In this document: piece after piece, positions 8,580 through 15,537 of the stretch
How the letters are laid out: every line of letters begins with the position of its first letter
How positions within the stretch are numbered: the first letter of the stretch is position 1
NCBI GenBank assembly: GCA_964582265.1
Contig: CAZOQT010000016.1
Span: 1 to 22,445 of the forward strand
DNA: 22,445 bases
Origin: JBAZYK01 sp964582265
GTDB lineage: Bacteria > Patescibacteriota > Gracilibacteria > UBA1369
Direction of reading: 5' to 3'
Notes under the pieces: generated by a model
Database searches by the model: none
What the model saw: the letters and a program-made list of their open reading frames with translations, nothing else
What the model was told of the DNA's origin: nothing
Position numbers and translations under genes: made by a program

Positions 8580-8636
8580 TTTATATCAAGGCTTGGAGTA
8601 AACAAAATTTCCGCACATACGTTTTTGAAATTTTTC

Positions 8637-8664
8637 TTGACAATAGACCTCAAATCCATAAAAT
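8637..8664 (+). promoter_or_regulatory. Strong sigma-70-type promoter for the structured leader and the 733-aa gene
   Basis: A perfect TTGACA (8637-8642), a 16-base spacer and TAAAAT (8659-8664). Transcription should start near 8671, nine bases before the first arm of the leader structure at 8680. The match between predicted start and structure supports both. Confidence 0.75.
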
Positions 8665-8670
8665 GAAGGC

Positions 8671-8857
8671 CAATGAAAACTTCACAACAACAAAATTGGG
8701 TCCGTGGAAACAAGACTGCAAAGCTTAATATTTGCAAGTTTATGATTAATGTACCCAATTTGGCCGTGAAGAGGTAGTTATAAAAAAAACGTAAAAACCA
8801 TTAACCTCTTCACAAAAAAGAGGTTTTTTTATATCCATCAAATTCATCAAGCAAAAT
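8671..8857 (+). promoter_or_regulatory. Structured 5' leader with mutually exclusive terminator/antiterminator hairpins (attenuator or riboswitch candidate)
   Basis: Four complementary segments are visible. Segment 1 is CTTCAC (8680-8685), segment 2 GTGAAGAGGT (8766-8775), segment 3 ACCTCTTCAC (8804-8813), segment 4 AAGAGGTT (8818-8825). Segment 1 pairs with the first six bases of segment 2 and closes a domain that also holds AAATTGGGT/ACCCAATTT (8693-8701 with 8753-8761) and an apical TGCAAA/TTTGCA hairpin (8717-8722 with 8731-8736). Segment 3 pairs with 4 to give a terminator with a T run. Segment 2 is a perfect 10-base complement of segment 3, so 2:3 pairing would block the terminator. No known riboswitch class was recognised, and no leader peptide with a telling codon run was seen. 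Confidence 0.65.
8803..8830 (+). terminator. Intrinsic terminator inside the leader, 27 bases before the 733-aa gene
   Basis: AACCTCTT (8803-8810), a seven-base loop, AAGAGGTT (8818-8825), and an uninterrupted T run (8824-8830). Only the plus strand has the T run, so it acts on transcripts going into the downstream gene. Its position just before the start codon implies conditional read-through. Confidence 0.8.
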
Positions 8858-11059
8858 ATGGAAACAGTACAGCCAATATCCCGTAATTCAGAAAAAAAAG
8901 GTTTATCAGATATTAAGAATAGTCCTAAATTTGCTGCACTTGCTACTTACGCAGAGCAATTAAATGATAGACCTGGTGCATCAATCAAAGGCTTGATACA
9001 CGATTTAGTCATACATGCTTTTACAGAATACGGCATGCTCGATCATGAATTCATGGCTTTATTTAACAATGGCTTTGCTACAAACTTGGCAGCGGGCTTT
9101 TTGGAGCAGGTTAAGATTGAAAGCGCTTTGGAAATTAATGACTCATCAAGTTTAGATCCGTTAACGCAGGATGATCCTGAATTCAAAACAGCCAAAGATC
9201 AGTTAAGTCAATTTTTGGATAGTTACGATAAAAGTATTTCCTCGCTTTACCAAAGATTGCAAAAACTTAAAAAAGAACATCCACGTTTAAAGGTTATTGA
9301 TCTTTTTGATAAGCAAACTAGGGACTTACTGGTCGCTAAAATCAACCAGGCAGCAGCGCATATTTCCAAAAAAACTTTTAGAGAGGAATTTGCAACCGGT
9401 CCTGAAGAATTTATGAGAGATTATATTTTTCCAAGGCTTATTTCTCCAGAAGAAGCAGAAATTATAAGTGAAGAAAATCAAAAAAACATCGCCAAATTTG
9501 TTGATTTTCTAGATGAAAATGACATTTTGGATGAACATCTTTTGCATCATGAACTGTTTAGCTGGTTTATGAGAAAAACGGGTTTGCCTGAAGCTGGAAT
9601 TGATGCATTCAGATCAGCAATCGATTCAAATTTGCCAGATGATACAAACGGTTTTCCACGCCCAACCGAAGTTGAATTTGATAAAATTTGGAATAGATTT
9701 TTTGAGCCTCAGATTGCAAGAGTGCGTGCTGCAAAAATGAGTCATAATCCAAATTTTGATGAATTCGTAAAAACTAATAAGAAAGATTTGGAAAAAGTAA
9801 TACCAGCCAAAAATGCTCAAAAAGCCATTTGGGAGTTTCTTGATGCCGAAAGTGATCATCGAGCAGCTCAGATTAGACATTATTTTAGTAATAGCGATCA
9901 GCAAACAATCGCAAATGATCTTCAAAAAGCAAAAGACCTTATTAAATGGACTTTTGATGAGTTTTTTGCCGATACCTATTCGGCTGAGCCAATTAGAAAA
10001 GAATTTGATTTTACCGAAGAAATTATAGCGGCAGGCAGCATTGAACAATTGCTGGATTGGAGCGTAAGACCAATTCATCTACTAAGTAGCTTAACTCCGG
10101 AAAGGCATGAAGAATTGGTAAAAAGGCATGGGCGCACCAATGTTCTTAAGGTTATAAGTCATGAAGCAAGCATGATTTTAAAATACCTATTAGTGGTTAG
10201 AAACTGCGCAAATGCCAGAGATGTTCAAAATCGTGAAAGGGATCGTGAAGAAATTGAAGAATTTTTTATAGAATTATTACAAATGGGTGACATCAATAAA
10301 GCAGATGTTAAAACTATTTCTTTTAGGGTTAAAGAAAAAAATAATGGCGAGCCAAAATATGATTTAGTATCAGGTGAATCGGCTTTAGCCGGGAATCCTG
10401 GTGAAAAAATTGCAAAAGAAGATGGTACAGTTTTGCACGAGCTGGAAAATAAAAATTTTTATCAAACCCAGATTACTATTCCTGCTAACGAAGGACCTAA
10501 AACGATCCCTGTTTACGTTTATGCTAACGAGAAAAAACAGTTATTCCATACTAAGGATCTTCAGTCGATTGTGTCTAATTTTATTCGCGAAGGCAAGGAT
10601 CAACCGGATTTTACGGATTTGGTAAGGACCAGCATTATTCCAGTCAACCCCGATGATTACGAAGTTGTTCGTGAATATTTTGCCAAAAATTTCATGACAG
10701 ATGGCAAACAGCAGAATAACTTTGATCAGCAAAAAGAGCATAAAAGCAGTGCATTCCCTGTACATAAACGGGCAAATTTGTCTGGATATGTTGTTGGCAA
10801 AAAGACTCAGACAAGACTTAATTTTGAGGTAACCGTGGTGCAAAACATTAAAGATTTCCTACTTTATAGTGTAAGCGACAACACGGAAAGCTCATATCGA
10901 AAATATCGCGCAAGAAGAGAGGCTCCGACCGTTGATAACATTCTTCATCCTGCAGCAGTATACGGATCCCAAACATACCGAAAGCGCGAAAAAATCGCAG
11001 CAAAAAAGAAACCAAGAAAGGTAACTGCAAAAAATGGTCAGTTAGGCATAAAGAGGTAG
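8858..11059 (+). CDS. Unidentified 733-aa soluble protein
   Basis: No family is recognised with confidence. The protein is highly charged and predicted mostly helical from about 1 to 480, with no signal peptide or membrane segment. From about 490 it looks more like a mixed alpha/beta fold. In that part a weak order of features recalls the RelA/SpoT synthetase fold: a basic strand (SFRVKEKN), DLVRTSIIPVNPDDYEVV, then SGYVV and LNFEVTVVQNIKD. The catalytic residues cannot be assigned, so this is only a hint. The C-terminus is strongly basic (KKKPRKVTAKNGQLGIKR), compatible with nucleic-acid or ribosome contact. The gene ends in tandem stops TAG TAA. Its expression is probably gated by the leader terminator upstream. 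There is no Shine-Dalgarno before the ATG. Confidence 0.8.
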   Translation: METVQPISRNSEKKGLSDIKNSPKFAALATYAEQLNDRPGASIKGLIHDLVIHAFTEYGMLDHEFMALFNNGFATNLAAGFLEQVKIESALEINDSSSLDPLTQDDPEFKTAKDQLSQFLDSYDKSISSLYQRLQKLKKEHPRLKVIDLFDKQTRDLLVAKINQAAAHISKKTFREEFATGPEEFMRDYIFPRLISPEEAEIISEENQKNIAKFVDFLDENDILDEHLLHHELFSWFMRKTGLPEAGIDAFRSAIDSNLPDDTNGFPRPTEVEFDKIWNRFFEPQIARVRAAKMSHNPNFDEFVKTNKKDLEKVIPAKNAQKAIWEFLDAESDHRAAQIRHYFSNSDQQTIANDLQKAKDLIKWTFDEFFADTYSAEPIRKEFDFTEEIIAAGSIEQLLDWSVRPIHLLSSLTPERHEELVKRHGRTNVLKVISHEASMILKYLLVVRNCANARDVQNRERDREEIEEFFIELLQMGDINKADVKTISFRVKEKNNGEPKYDLVSGESALAGNPGEKIAKEDGTVLHELENKNFYQTQITIPANEGPKTIPVYVYANEKKQLFHTKDLQSIVSNFIREGKDQPDFTDLVRTSIIPVNPDDYEVVREYFAKNFMTDGKQQNNFDQQKEHKSSAFPVHKRANLSGYVVGKKTQTRLNFEVTVVQNIKDFLLYSVSDNTESSYRKYRARREAPTVDNILHPAAVYGSQTYRKREKIAAKKKPRKVTAKNGQLGIKR

Positions 11060-11071
11060 TAAATACGGAGC

Positions 11072-11100
11072 TTGACTAATAGTGATCAGTGTTGTAATAT
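11072..11100 (+). promoter_or_regulatory. Promoter of the 248-aa gene
   Basis: TTGACT (11072-11077), a 17-base spacer, TAATAT (11095-11100). The predicted start near 11107 gives a leader of about 27 bases. This suggests that the 248-aa gene is transcribed independently of the attenuated 733-aa gene. Confidence 0.65.
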
Positions 11101-11133
11101 ATAAAAGAATTTTCATCATATTAAAATCTAATT

Positions 11134-11880
11134 ATGTCGAAAACTGAACAAACACCCATTTTATTAGAAAGAAAAGAAATAGTCCAAAGCTTGAATAATA
11201 TGGGAGATTTAAGTGAACTCAACAATGTTATTGATGGAAACATATATACGATGATGAAAACCGAAGAAGGATGGAATTTGAATTGTGCCCGAGGTCCTAG
11301 CGGAAAGGCTCTATTTGGCGATAATCATAGTATAGTGAAAGTTTTCATGGATGGAGATTTAAATCCTTTCTTAATATTGGATACAAGTGCAGGAAAAAGG
11401 GGAATTAAGAAAATTGAGCTAGATGGAAAAGCAGAAGAAATATTATCTACAATAGAGAAAATGCTCTATTTAGCAAACAATGGGCATCAGAAAGATGGAG
11501 CTAAAGAGAGTGCAAATTCTGAAAAAAAAATCGTCACATTTATTAATGAACTTCAGCAAAATGGTGGTTTATCTTATTTAGTTCACTGTGTTGCTGACGA
11601 TGTAAGTTGGTATGGTTTAGGACATATTCATAAATGGAGTAAGATTATAACAGACCCCAAGTCCAGAATTAATGTTATTAATAAATTATTAGCAGAACCC
11701 AAAGTTAGAGCAAGATACGAACAATTACTTTTAGAAACTTACTATAAATTAACCGGTAGTCCTCATTCAATTCCAGAGGCTCCGATAAGCCATGTACGAT
11801 CTGCAGCTGGCAGAGTATTAGCTTCAGTTGATGGCAAGGAGGGCGCAAATCCTGATAATGGTGATAGTGAAGGGTTTTAA
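11134..11880 (+). CDS. Unidentified 248-aa protein
   Basis: No family recognised. The protein is soluble in appearance, with no signal peptide or membrane helix. The first half (about 30-105) alternates short hydrophobic and charged stretches, consistent with a small beta-rich domain. A linker rich in Lys, Ala, Ser and Asn (about 115-130) leads to a helical second half containing VHCVADDVSWYGLGHIHKW. The C-terminal 25 residues are probably disordered (Gly, Asp, Asn, Ser). It has its own promoter, lies 74 bases after the 733-aa gene, and converges on thrS with only 16 bases between the stops and no clear terminator. Confidence 0.75.
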   Translation: MSKTEQTPILLERKEIVQSLNNMGDLSELNNVIDGNIYTMMKTEEGWNLNCARGPSGKALFGDNHSIVKVFMDGDLNPFLILDTSAGKRGIKKIELDGKAEEILSTIEKMLYLANNGHQKDGAKESANSEKKIVTFINELQQNGGLSYLVHCVADDVSWYGLGHIHKWSKIITDPKSRINVINKLLAEPKVRARYEQLLLETYYKLTGSPHSIPEAPISHVRSAAGRVLASVDGKEGANPDNGDSEGF

Positions 11881-11896
11881 ATTCTCGAAAATTTAT

Positions 11897-13753
11897 CTAC
11901 AAACTCCTGGTTCTAATTTCCTCCAGGATATTTTCAGCAAACTGTTCTTTGCTCATGCCGGTCTGCTCTTTGGTCTTGCGACTGCGCACAGAGACTGAGC
12001 CGGTTTCGACTTCTTTATCGCCAACGATCAGCATATAAGGCACTTTTTTAAGTTCTGCTGCGCGGATTTTTTTGCCAAGACTTTCATTGTTTTCGTCTAT
12101 CTCAACCCGAATGCCGCTTCCAGTGCCGTACGCGCCAAAACCGCTTGCATCCTGTAACTCCGCCTGTAATTTGCGAGCATATTCATTATGCTTTTCTGAA
12201 ACTGGCAAAATCGCAACTTGAACCGGAGCCAACCAGGCAGGGAACGCGCCGCCAAAATGCTCAATCAAAATACCTAAAAATCTCTCGGTAGAGCCCAAAA
12301 TCGCACGATGAACTACTACCGGTCTTTCTTTTCCGCCTTCCGCATTCACATACTCCAGCTCAAACCGATTTGGCAGATTCATATCCAACTGAATTGTTGA
12401 AAGTTGCCAGTCACGGCCTAACACATCCTTAAAAATAAAGTCCAATTTAGGTCCATAAAAAGCCGCTTCCCCAACTCCAATTTCATGCTTCCAGCCACGG
12501 TTTTCAATCAGCCTGGTCAGCGCCGCTTCACTATTTTTCCAGATTTCAGGATCACCAATATACTTTTCTTTATTTGCCGGATCATGTGTAGAAATGCGCA
12601 CCCAGAAATCATTAAACCCAAAAGTTTTATAAACTTCGCCAATCATATCCAGCATCAAATTAATTTCACCTTCAATCTGATCCGGACGCATAAATACGTG
12701 ACAATCGTCCTGCGTAAGCGCACGAACGCGTGTTAAGCCGTTTAATTCCCCGGATTTTTCATAGCGATAATTTGTAGTTGTACAAACGTATCTAACCGGC
12801 AGCTCTCTGTAAGAATGCGGCAAGCTCTTATAAAGCATCATAAAATGCGGACAGTTCATCGGCTTAAGATAATATTCCGCTTCATCTTTCAGCGACATTG
12901 ATGGATACATGGCATCGTACTTCTGCAAATGGCCAGAAATTTCATACAAACGGCCTTTGGTAATATGCGGAATCCAGATAGGCACATAACCGCGGCGTTC
13001 CTGCAGTTCGGTAATATAATTTTCTACTGTGCGTCTGAGGATTGCGCCCTTAGGATAAAAAAGCGGCATGCCCGGCCCAATTTCTTCCAAAATTGTAAAC
13101 AGTTCCAGTTCTTTACCAAGCTTTCTATGATCACGCTTTTTTGCTTCTTCCAGCCTTTGTAAATATTCATGAAGTTCCTGTTTGCTCTTAAAACAAACGC
13201 CGTAAATACGCTGTAACATCGGACGTTTTTCATCACCACGCCAGTATGCACCAGCAATTTTTGTTAGTTTAAACGCACCGGTTTTGCCGGTATTTTCACT
13301 ATGACCGCCGCGACACAAATCAGAAAACTTTAAATCGCCAGCCGCGCCGCTTTTACCTTTGTAATTTTCCGGTAAACGATTTTCATAAAAGGTCACAATA
13401 GTCTCACCTTCATCTTTAAGATCAGCCGCAATTTCCATTTTATATGGCTGGCCAACCTTCTTAAAAAACTCAATCGCTTTATCTACAGGTTCTTCCAGGC
13501 GCTCAAAAATTTGTCTTTCATTAGCGATTCTTTCCATTTTACCCTGCAGAATTTCCAGATCTTCCGGAATCAATGTGCGTGGCAAATCAAAATCATAATA
13601 AAAGCCATTTTCTATGGTTGGGCCAATACCAAGTTTAGCCTCCGGAAACATCTCCAGGACCGCTTGAGCCAGCATATGCGCGCAAGTATGGCGCATGCCA
13701 TGAAGCTCTTCATTTTCGTTTTTAACAACCTCGTTGCGATCAACTTTAGCCAT
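11897..13753 (-). CDS. thrS: Threonyl-tRNA synthetase lacking the TGS domain
   Basis: 618 aa. It charges tRNA-Thr with threonine and clears mischarged Ser-tRNA. The editing domain is intact: HTCAH (H22, H26) and CRGGH (C147, H151). The class II core has motif 2 around RYVCTTTNYRYEKSGELNGL (321-340) and motif 3 HRAILGSTERFLGIL (482-496). The zinc ligands are C301, H352 and H482, and the anticodon-binding domain covers about 508-615. The TGS domain of about 60 residues that normally comes first is absent: only about 20 residues precede the editing motif. Upstream in-frame sequence gives no room for it, because the promoter lies there. A short Gly/Ser/Ala-rich insert (about 536-547) sits in the anticodon-binding domain. 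Confidence 0.97.
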   Translation of the reverse strand: MAKVDRNEVVKNENEELHGMRHTCAHMLAQAVLEMFPEAKLGIGPTIENGFYYDFDLPRTLIPEDLEILQGKMERIANERQIFERLEEPVDKAIEFFKKVGQPYKMEIAADLKDEGETIVTFYENRLPENYKGKSGAAGDLKFSDLCRGGHSENTGKTGAFKLTKIAGAYWRGDEKRPMLQRIYGVCFKSKQELHEYLQRLEEAKKRDHRKLGKELELFTILEEIGPGMPLFYPKGAILRRTVENYITELQERRGYVPIWIPHITKGRLYEISGHLQKYDAMYPSMSLKDEAEYYLKPMNCPHFMMLYKSLPHSYRELPVRYVCTTTNYRYEKSGELNGLTRVRALTQDDCHVFMRPDQIEGEINLMLDMIGEVYKTFGFNDFWVRISTHDPANKEKYIGDPEIWKNSEAALTRLIENRGWKHEIGVGEAAFYGPKLDFIFKDVLGRDWQLSTIQLDMNLPNRFELEYVNAEGGKERPVVVHRAILGSTERFLGILIEHFGGAFPAWLAPVQVAILPVSEKHNEYARKLQAELQDASGFGAYGTGSGIRVEIDENNESLGKKIRAAELKKVPYMLIVGDKEVETGSVSVRSRKTKEQTGMSKEQFAENILEEIRTRSL

Positions 13754-13797
13754 AATTTTGAAAAATAATATCTAGAAATACTACAAATAGCCTCCGA

Positions 13798-13826
13798 ATC
13801 TTAACCGAGAATTCAGGCAGCGTCAA
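13798..13826 (-). promoter_or_regulatory. Promoter of thrS
   Basis: Read on the minus strand: TTGACG (13826-13821), a 17-base spacer, TAAGAT (13803-13798). The predicted start near 13791 gives a leader of about 37 bases. That is too short for a T-box or a threonine-codon leader peptide, so thrS does not appear to be attenuated here. Confidence 0.6.
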
Positions 13827-13830
13827 AAAA

Positions 13831-14068
13831 AACAAAACCACATCAGGTACAACATATAACAGCAACATCTTTTTTCCGCCCCTACATCAAATCTCTCAAA
13901 CTTTTGAGCACTTTTGTTTTGTCTGCTTTGTATTCTTTCTCAGCATCTATGGCCAGTTTCAAAATTGCTTTTTCATCAAGTGGACAATATTGAGTTGAGT
14001 CCTTTTTTACATAATTTTTTTGAGGCATTTTCATATTAATTTTAAATGCATACTCAACAAAACCACAT
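13831..14068. repeat. Pair of 13-bp direct repeats flanking the small ORF
   Basis: AACAAAACCACAT occurs at 13831-13843 and again at 14056-14068, on either side of the 50-codon ORF at 13882-14034. The second copy overlaps a larger inverted repeat, CATACTCA (14049-14056) with TGAGTATG (14087-14094). The pair may be a recombination scar or chance in AT-rich DNA. Apart from the thrS promoter, the small ORF and the short upstream ORF at 14184, nothing else was found in 13754-14214. Confidence 0.4.
13882..14034 (-). CDS. Small 50-aa charged protein, unknown
   Basis: An ATG-to-TAG ORF of 50 codons on the minus strand, in an otherwise gene-free stretch upstream of thrS. The N-terminal part contains MPQKNYVKKDSTQYCPLDE. 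The rest looks like one or two amphipathic helices rich in Lys, Ala and Leu and ends KVLKSLRDLM. The tail resembles the small single-gene antitoxins that end in a short SL-DL motif, but no partner toxin lies next to it, and the family cannot be named. A second in-frame ATG (codon 3) is possible. No Shine-Dalgarno or clear promoter was found. Confidence 0.45.
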   Translation of the reverse strand: MKMPQKNYVKKDSTQYCPLDEKAILKLAIDAEKEYKADKTKVLKSLRDLM

Positions 14069-14183
14069 TAAAAATTTTAGGCAAGGTGAGTATGTGCCCA
14101 CCCATAAAATAATGACTGAATTTGTCATCGTATTTTGAAGTTTTGATGTGGACTTTAAGGCTTTGCAGAAGGAGAATTTTGAT

Positions 14184-14204
14184 ATGCGAACATTAAGAAT
14201 TTAA
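14184..14204 (+). promoter_or_regulatory. Six-codon upstream ORF with a strong Shine-Dalgarno, before the HNH gene
   Basis: AGAAGGAGA (14167-14175) lies eight bases before ATG CGA ACA TTA AGA ATT TAA, which encodes MRTLRI. The stop falls ten bases before the ATG of the HNH gene, which has no Shine-Dalgarno of its own. Ribosomes could load here and reinitiate. It is also possible that the purine run is a leftover of a lost gene start. Confidence 0.5.
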
Positions 14205-14214
14205 CCCAAAATTT

Positions 14215-15240
14215 ATGAATGAAATTACTGAACAACGCTCTCCCAAAATCACCATCCAGGAAAAATTTCTGCACGCAGAATTTGTAATGTGTGGCAAGAA
14301 CGCCAAAGAGTGGACACGTAGATGTGCGCTGCTGCTGCCGGAAATTGAGAAATATGAAATTTGGCGCAAAAAAGGTTTTTCCTGCATTTATGAATATGCG
14401 GCAAAATTGGCTGGAATGAGCCGTTCTGGCGTTGATGATGCACTTAGAATTTTAAGAAAAATTCAGGATAAGCCGGTTTTGAAGAATGTGGTTGCGCAAA
14501 AGGGGTTGAACGCGGTCAGGCCAATAATCAGCATTGTTACACAAAAAACAATGGATTTTTGGGCAGAAAAAGCGATGACAATGAGCAAGAATACTTTGGA
14601 AACTTATGTAAAAGAAATCAGAAAAATGGATGAAAATTCTGCGATCACCGAATATGGCCAAGAAAAAAACGAAAATCATGGTGGCTTACAGAAGCCGCAA
14701 AATGAGGCCGAAATCTGTACTAGTACGGAAATTCTGAATAGCCAAGAAAATTCACAACCTGTCAAAAAGCTGGTTCCAATGCAACTTGATCCGCAAATCT
14801 TAGCTCAACTCGAAAAACTAAAAGGCGAAAACGGCGACTACAACGACTTAATGAAGCATCTGCTAAAAATTCGTGATGAGCGTGTGGAAGAGCAAAAGCC
14901 GGAGTCGGTAAAAACAGATTCGCGCTACATTCCAGCGAAAATCGTAAATTTTGTTTTGCTGAGGACAAACGGCCAATGCGCGTTTCCGAGCTGCAATAAG
15001 CCTTATGCAATCCTTCATCACACGCAAAGGTGGGCGCTTAAGCATATCCACGATCCCGATCAAATTCAGCCTTTATGTAAAGCCCATGAAAGAATTGCGC
15101 ATCATGGACTAATCAATTGTGAGCACGAGCAAGCCGAAAATTGGCAAGTGCAGGAAAATGCGGACATGCATAGTGACAGCGGCAAAGCGAAATTCGCAAT
15201 AGATAAAATCGTACAACGGTTTAGGTACACCAGGGCGTGA
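14215..15240 (+). CDS. HNH endonuclease-domain protein
   Basis: 341 aa. The C-terminal domain (about 237-305) has the RYIPA entry followed by CAFPSC (C255, C260), HH (268-269), PLCKAH (C288, H291) and HH (296-297), a zinc-stabilised HNH nuclease core. The N-terminal half (about 35-140) resembles the helical region of the HNH proteins that carry a G-S-YEYA segment, a repeated helix-turn-helix-like SRSGVDDALRI and an SKNTLETYVKEIRK stretch. A low-complexity Asn/Gln/Glu linker (about 141-185) joins the halves. Such proteins occur as scattered, often multi-copy genes; their substrate is not established. The gene stands alone between thrS and the regulator operon. A mobile or defence role is possible but nothing adjacent proves it. 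Confidence 0.8.
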   Translation: MNEITEQRSPKITIQEKFLHAEFVMCGKNAKEWTRRCALLLPEIEKYEIWRKKGFSCIYEYAAKLAGMSRSGVDDALRILRKIQDKPVLKNVVAQKGLNAVRPIISIVTQKTMDFWAEKAMTMSKNTLETYVKEIRKMDENSAITEYGQEKNENHGGLQKPQNEAEICTSTEILNSQENSQPVKKLVPMQLDPQILAQLEKLKGENGDYNDLMKHLLKIRDERVEEQKPESVKTDSRYIPAKIVNFVLLRTNGQCAFPSCNKPYAILHHTQRWALKHIHDPDQIQPLCKAHERIAHHGLINCEHEQAENWQVQENADMHSDSGKAKFAIDKIVQRFRYTRA

Positions 15241-15265
15241 GTGCACACCTGTGTGAATAAGCAGT

Positions 15266-15294
15266 TTGACATAATGTAAAGTATGCTTTACATT
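15266..15294 (+). promoter_or_regulatory. Promoter of the Xre regulator operon
   Basis: TTGACA (15266-15271), a 17-base spacer, TACATT (15289-15294). The weak -10 is offset by a perfect -35. The first palindrome covers the spacer and -10; the second lies just after the predicted start near 15301. Confidence 0.65.
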
Positions 15295-15323
15295 TAAGTA
15301 GCAATGTAAAATATATTTTACAT
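15274..15323. promoter_or_regulatory. Tandem 20-bp palindromic operators
   Basis: The first site, 15274-15293, has eight-base arms ATGTAAAG and CTTTACAT around TATG. The second, 15304-15323, is a perfect palindrome, ATGTAAAATATATTTTACAT. The centres are exactly 30 bp apart, close to three helical turns, so two dimers would bind on the same face of the DNA. Placement over the -10 and the start of transcription indicates repression, most simply by the adjacent Xre protein. Confidence 0.75.
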
Positions 15324-15330
15324 AAAAATA

Positions 15331-15534
15331 ATGATTATACATTCAAAATTAAAAGAATTCCGACTCAAGCAAAGCATGACCCAAGAGGAACTTGCTTCAA
15401 AGTTGGGCGTAACTAGACAAACCATCATTGCGCTTGAACAGGGAAAATATCAGCCAACCCTCTTATTAGCTTATCAAGCGGCAAAATTGTTTGGTGTTCA
15501 AATCGAAAATATTTTCTATTTTCCTAATTTATAA
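15331..15534 (+). CDS. Small Xre-family helix-turn-helix transcriptional regulator
   Basis: 67 aa, made almost entirely of one HTH_3 domain. The helix-turn-helix is TQEELASKLGVTRQTIIALE (17-36), followed by YQPTLLLAYQAAKLFGVQIE, typical of the short regulators that precede a membrane-protein gene. It would bind DNA as a dimer. Its gene starts eight bases after the second palindromic operator, so it probably represses itself. The start follows AT-rich sequence without a Shine-Dalgarno. It ends three bases before the next ATG, so the two genes form one operon. Confidence 0.92.
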   Translation: MIIHSKLKEFRLKQSMTQEELASKLGVTRQTIIALEQGKYQPTLLLAYQAAKLFGVQIENIFYFPNL

Positions 15535-15537
15535 ATC

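Noticed and set aside
8558..8758. 66-aa minus-strand ORF upstream of the O-antigen ligase-like gene
   Set aside because: Lies over the plus-strand promoter and leader structure; Cys/Phe-rich translation and no supporting signals.
9626..10078. 150-aa minus-strand ORF within the 733-aa gene
   Set aside because: Cys/Phe/Ile-rich translation typical of the antisense of an AT-rich coding region, with no promoter.
11878..11895. TAAATT/AATTTA inverted repeat between the convergent 248-aa gene and thrS
   Set aside because: Only six A/T pairs and no T run; too weak to call a terminator.
13754..14214. Possible tRNA, CRISPR or T-box in the longest gene-poor stretch
   Set aside because: No cloverleaf, no regularly spaced repeats and no T-box-like conserved sequence; only the thrS promoter, a small ORF, short repeats and the upstream ORF were found.
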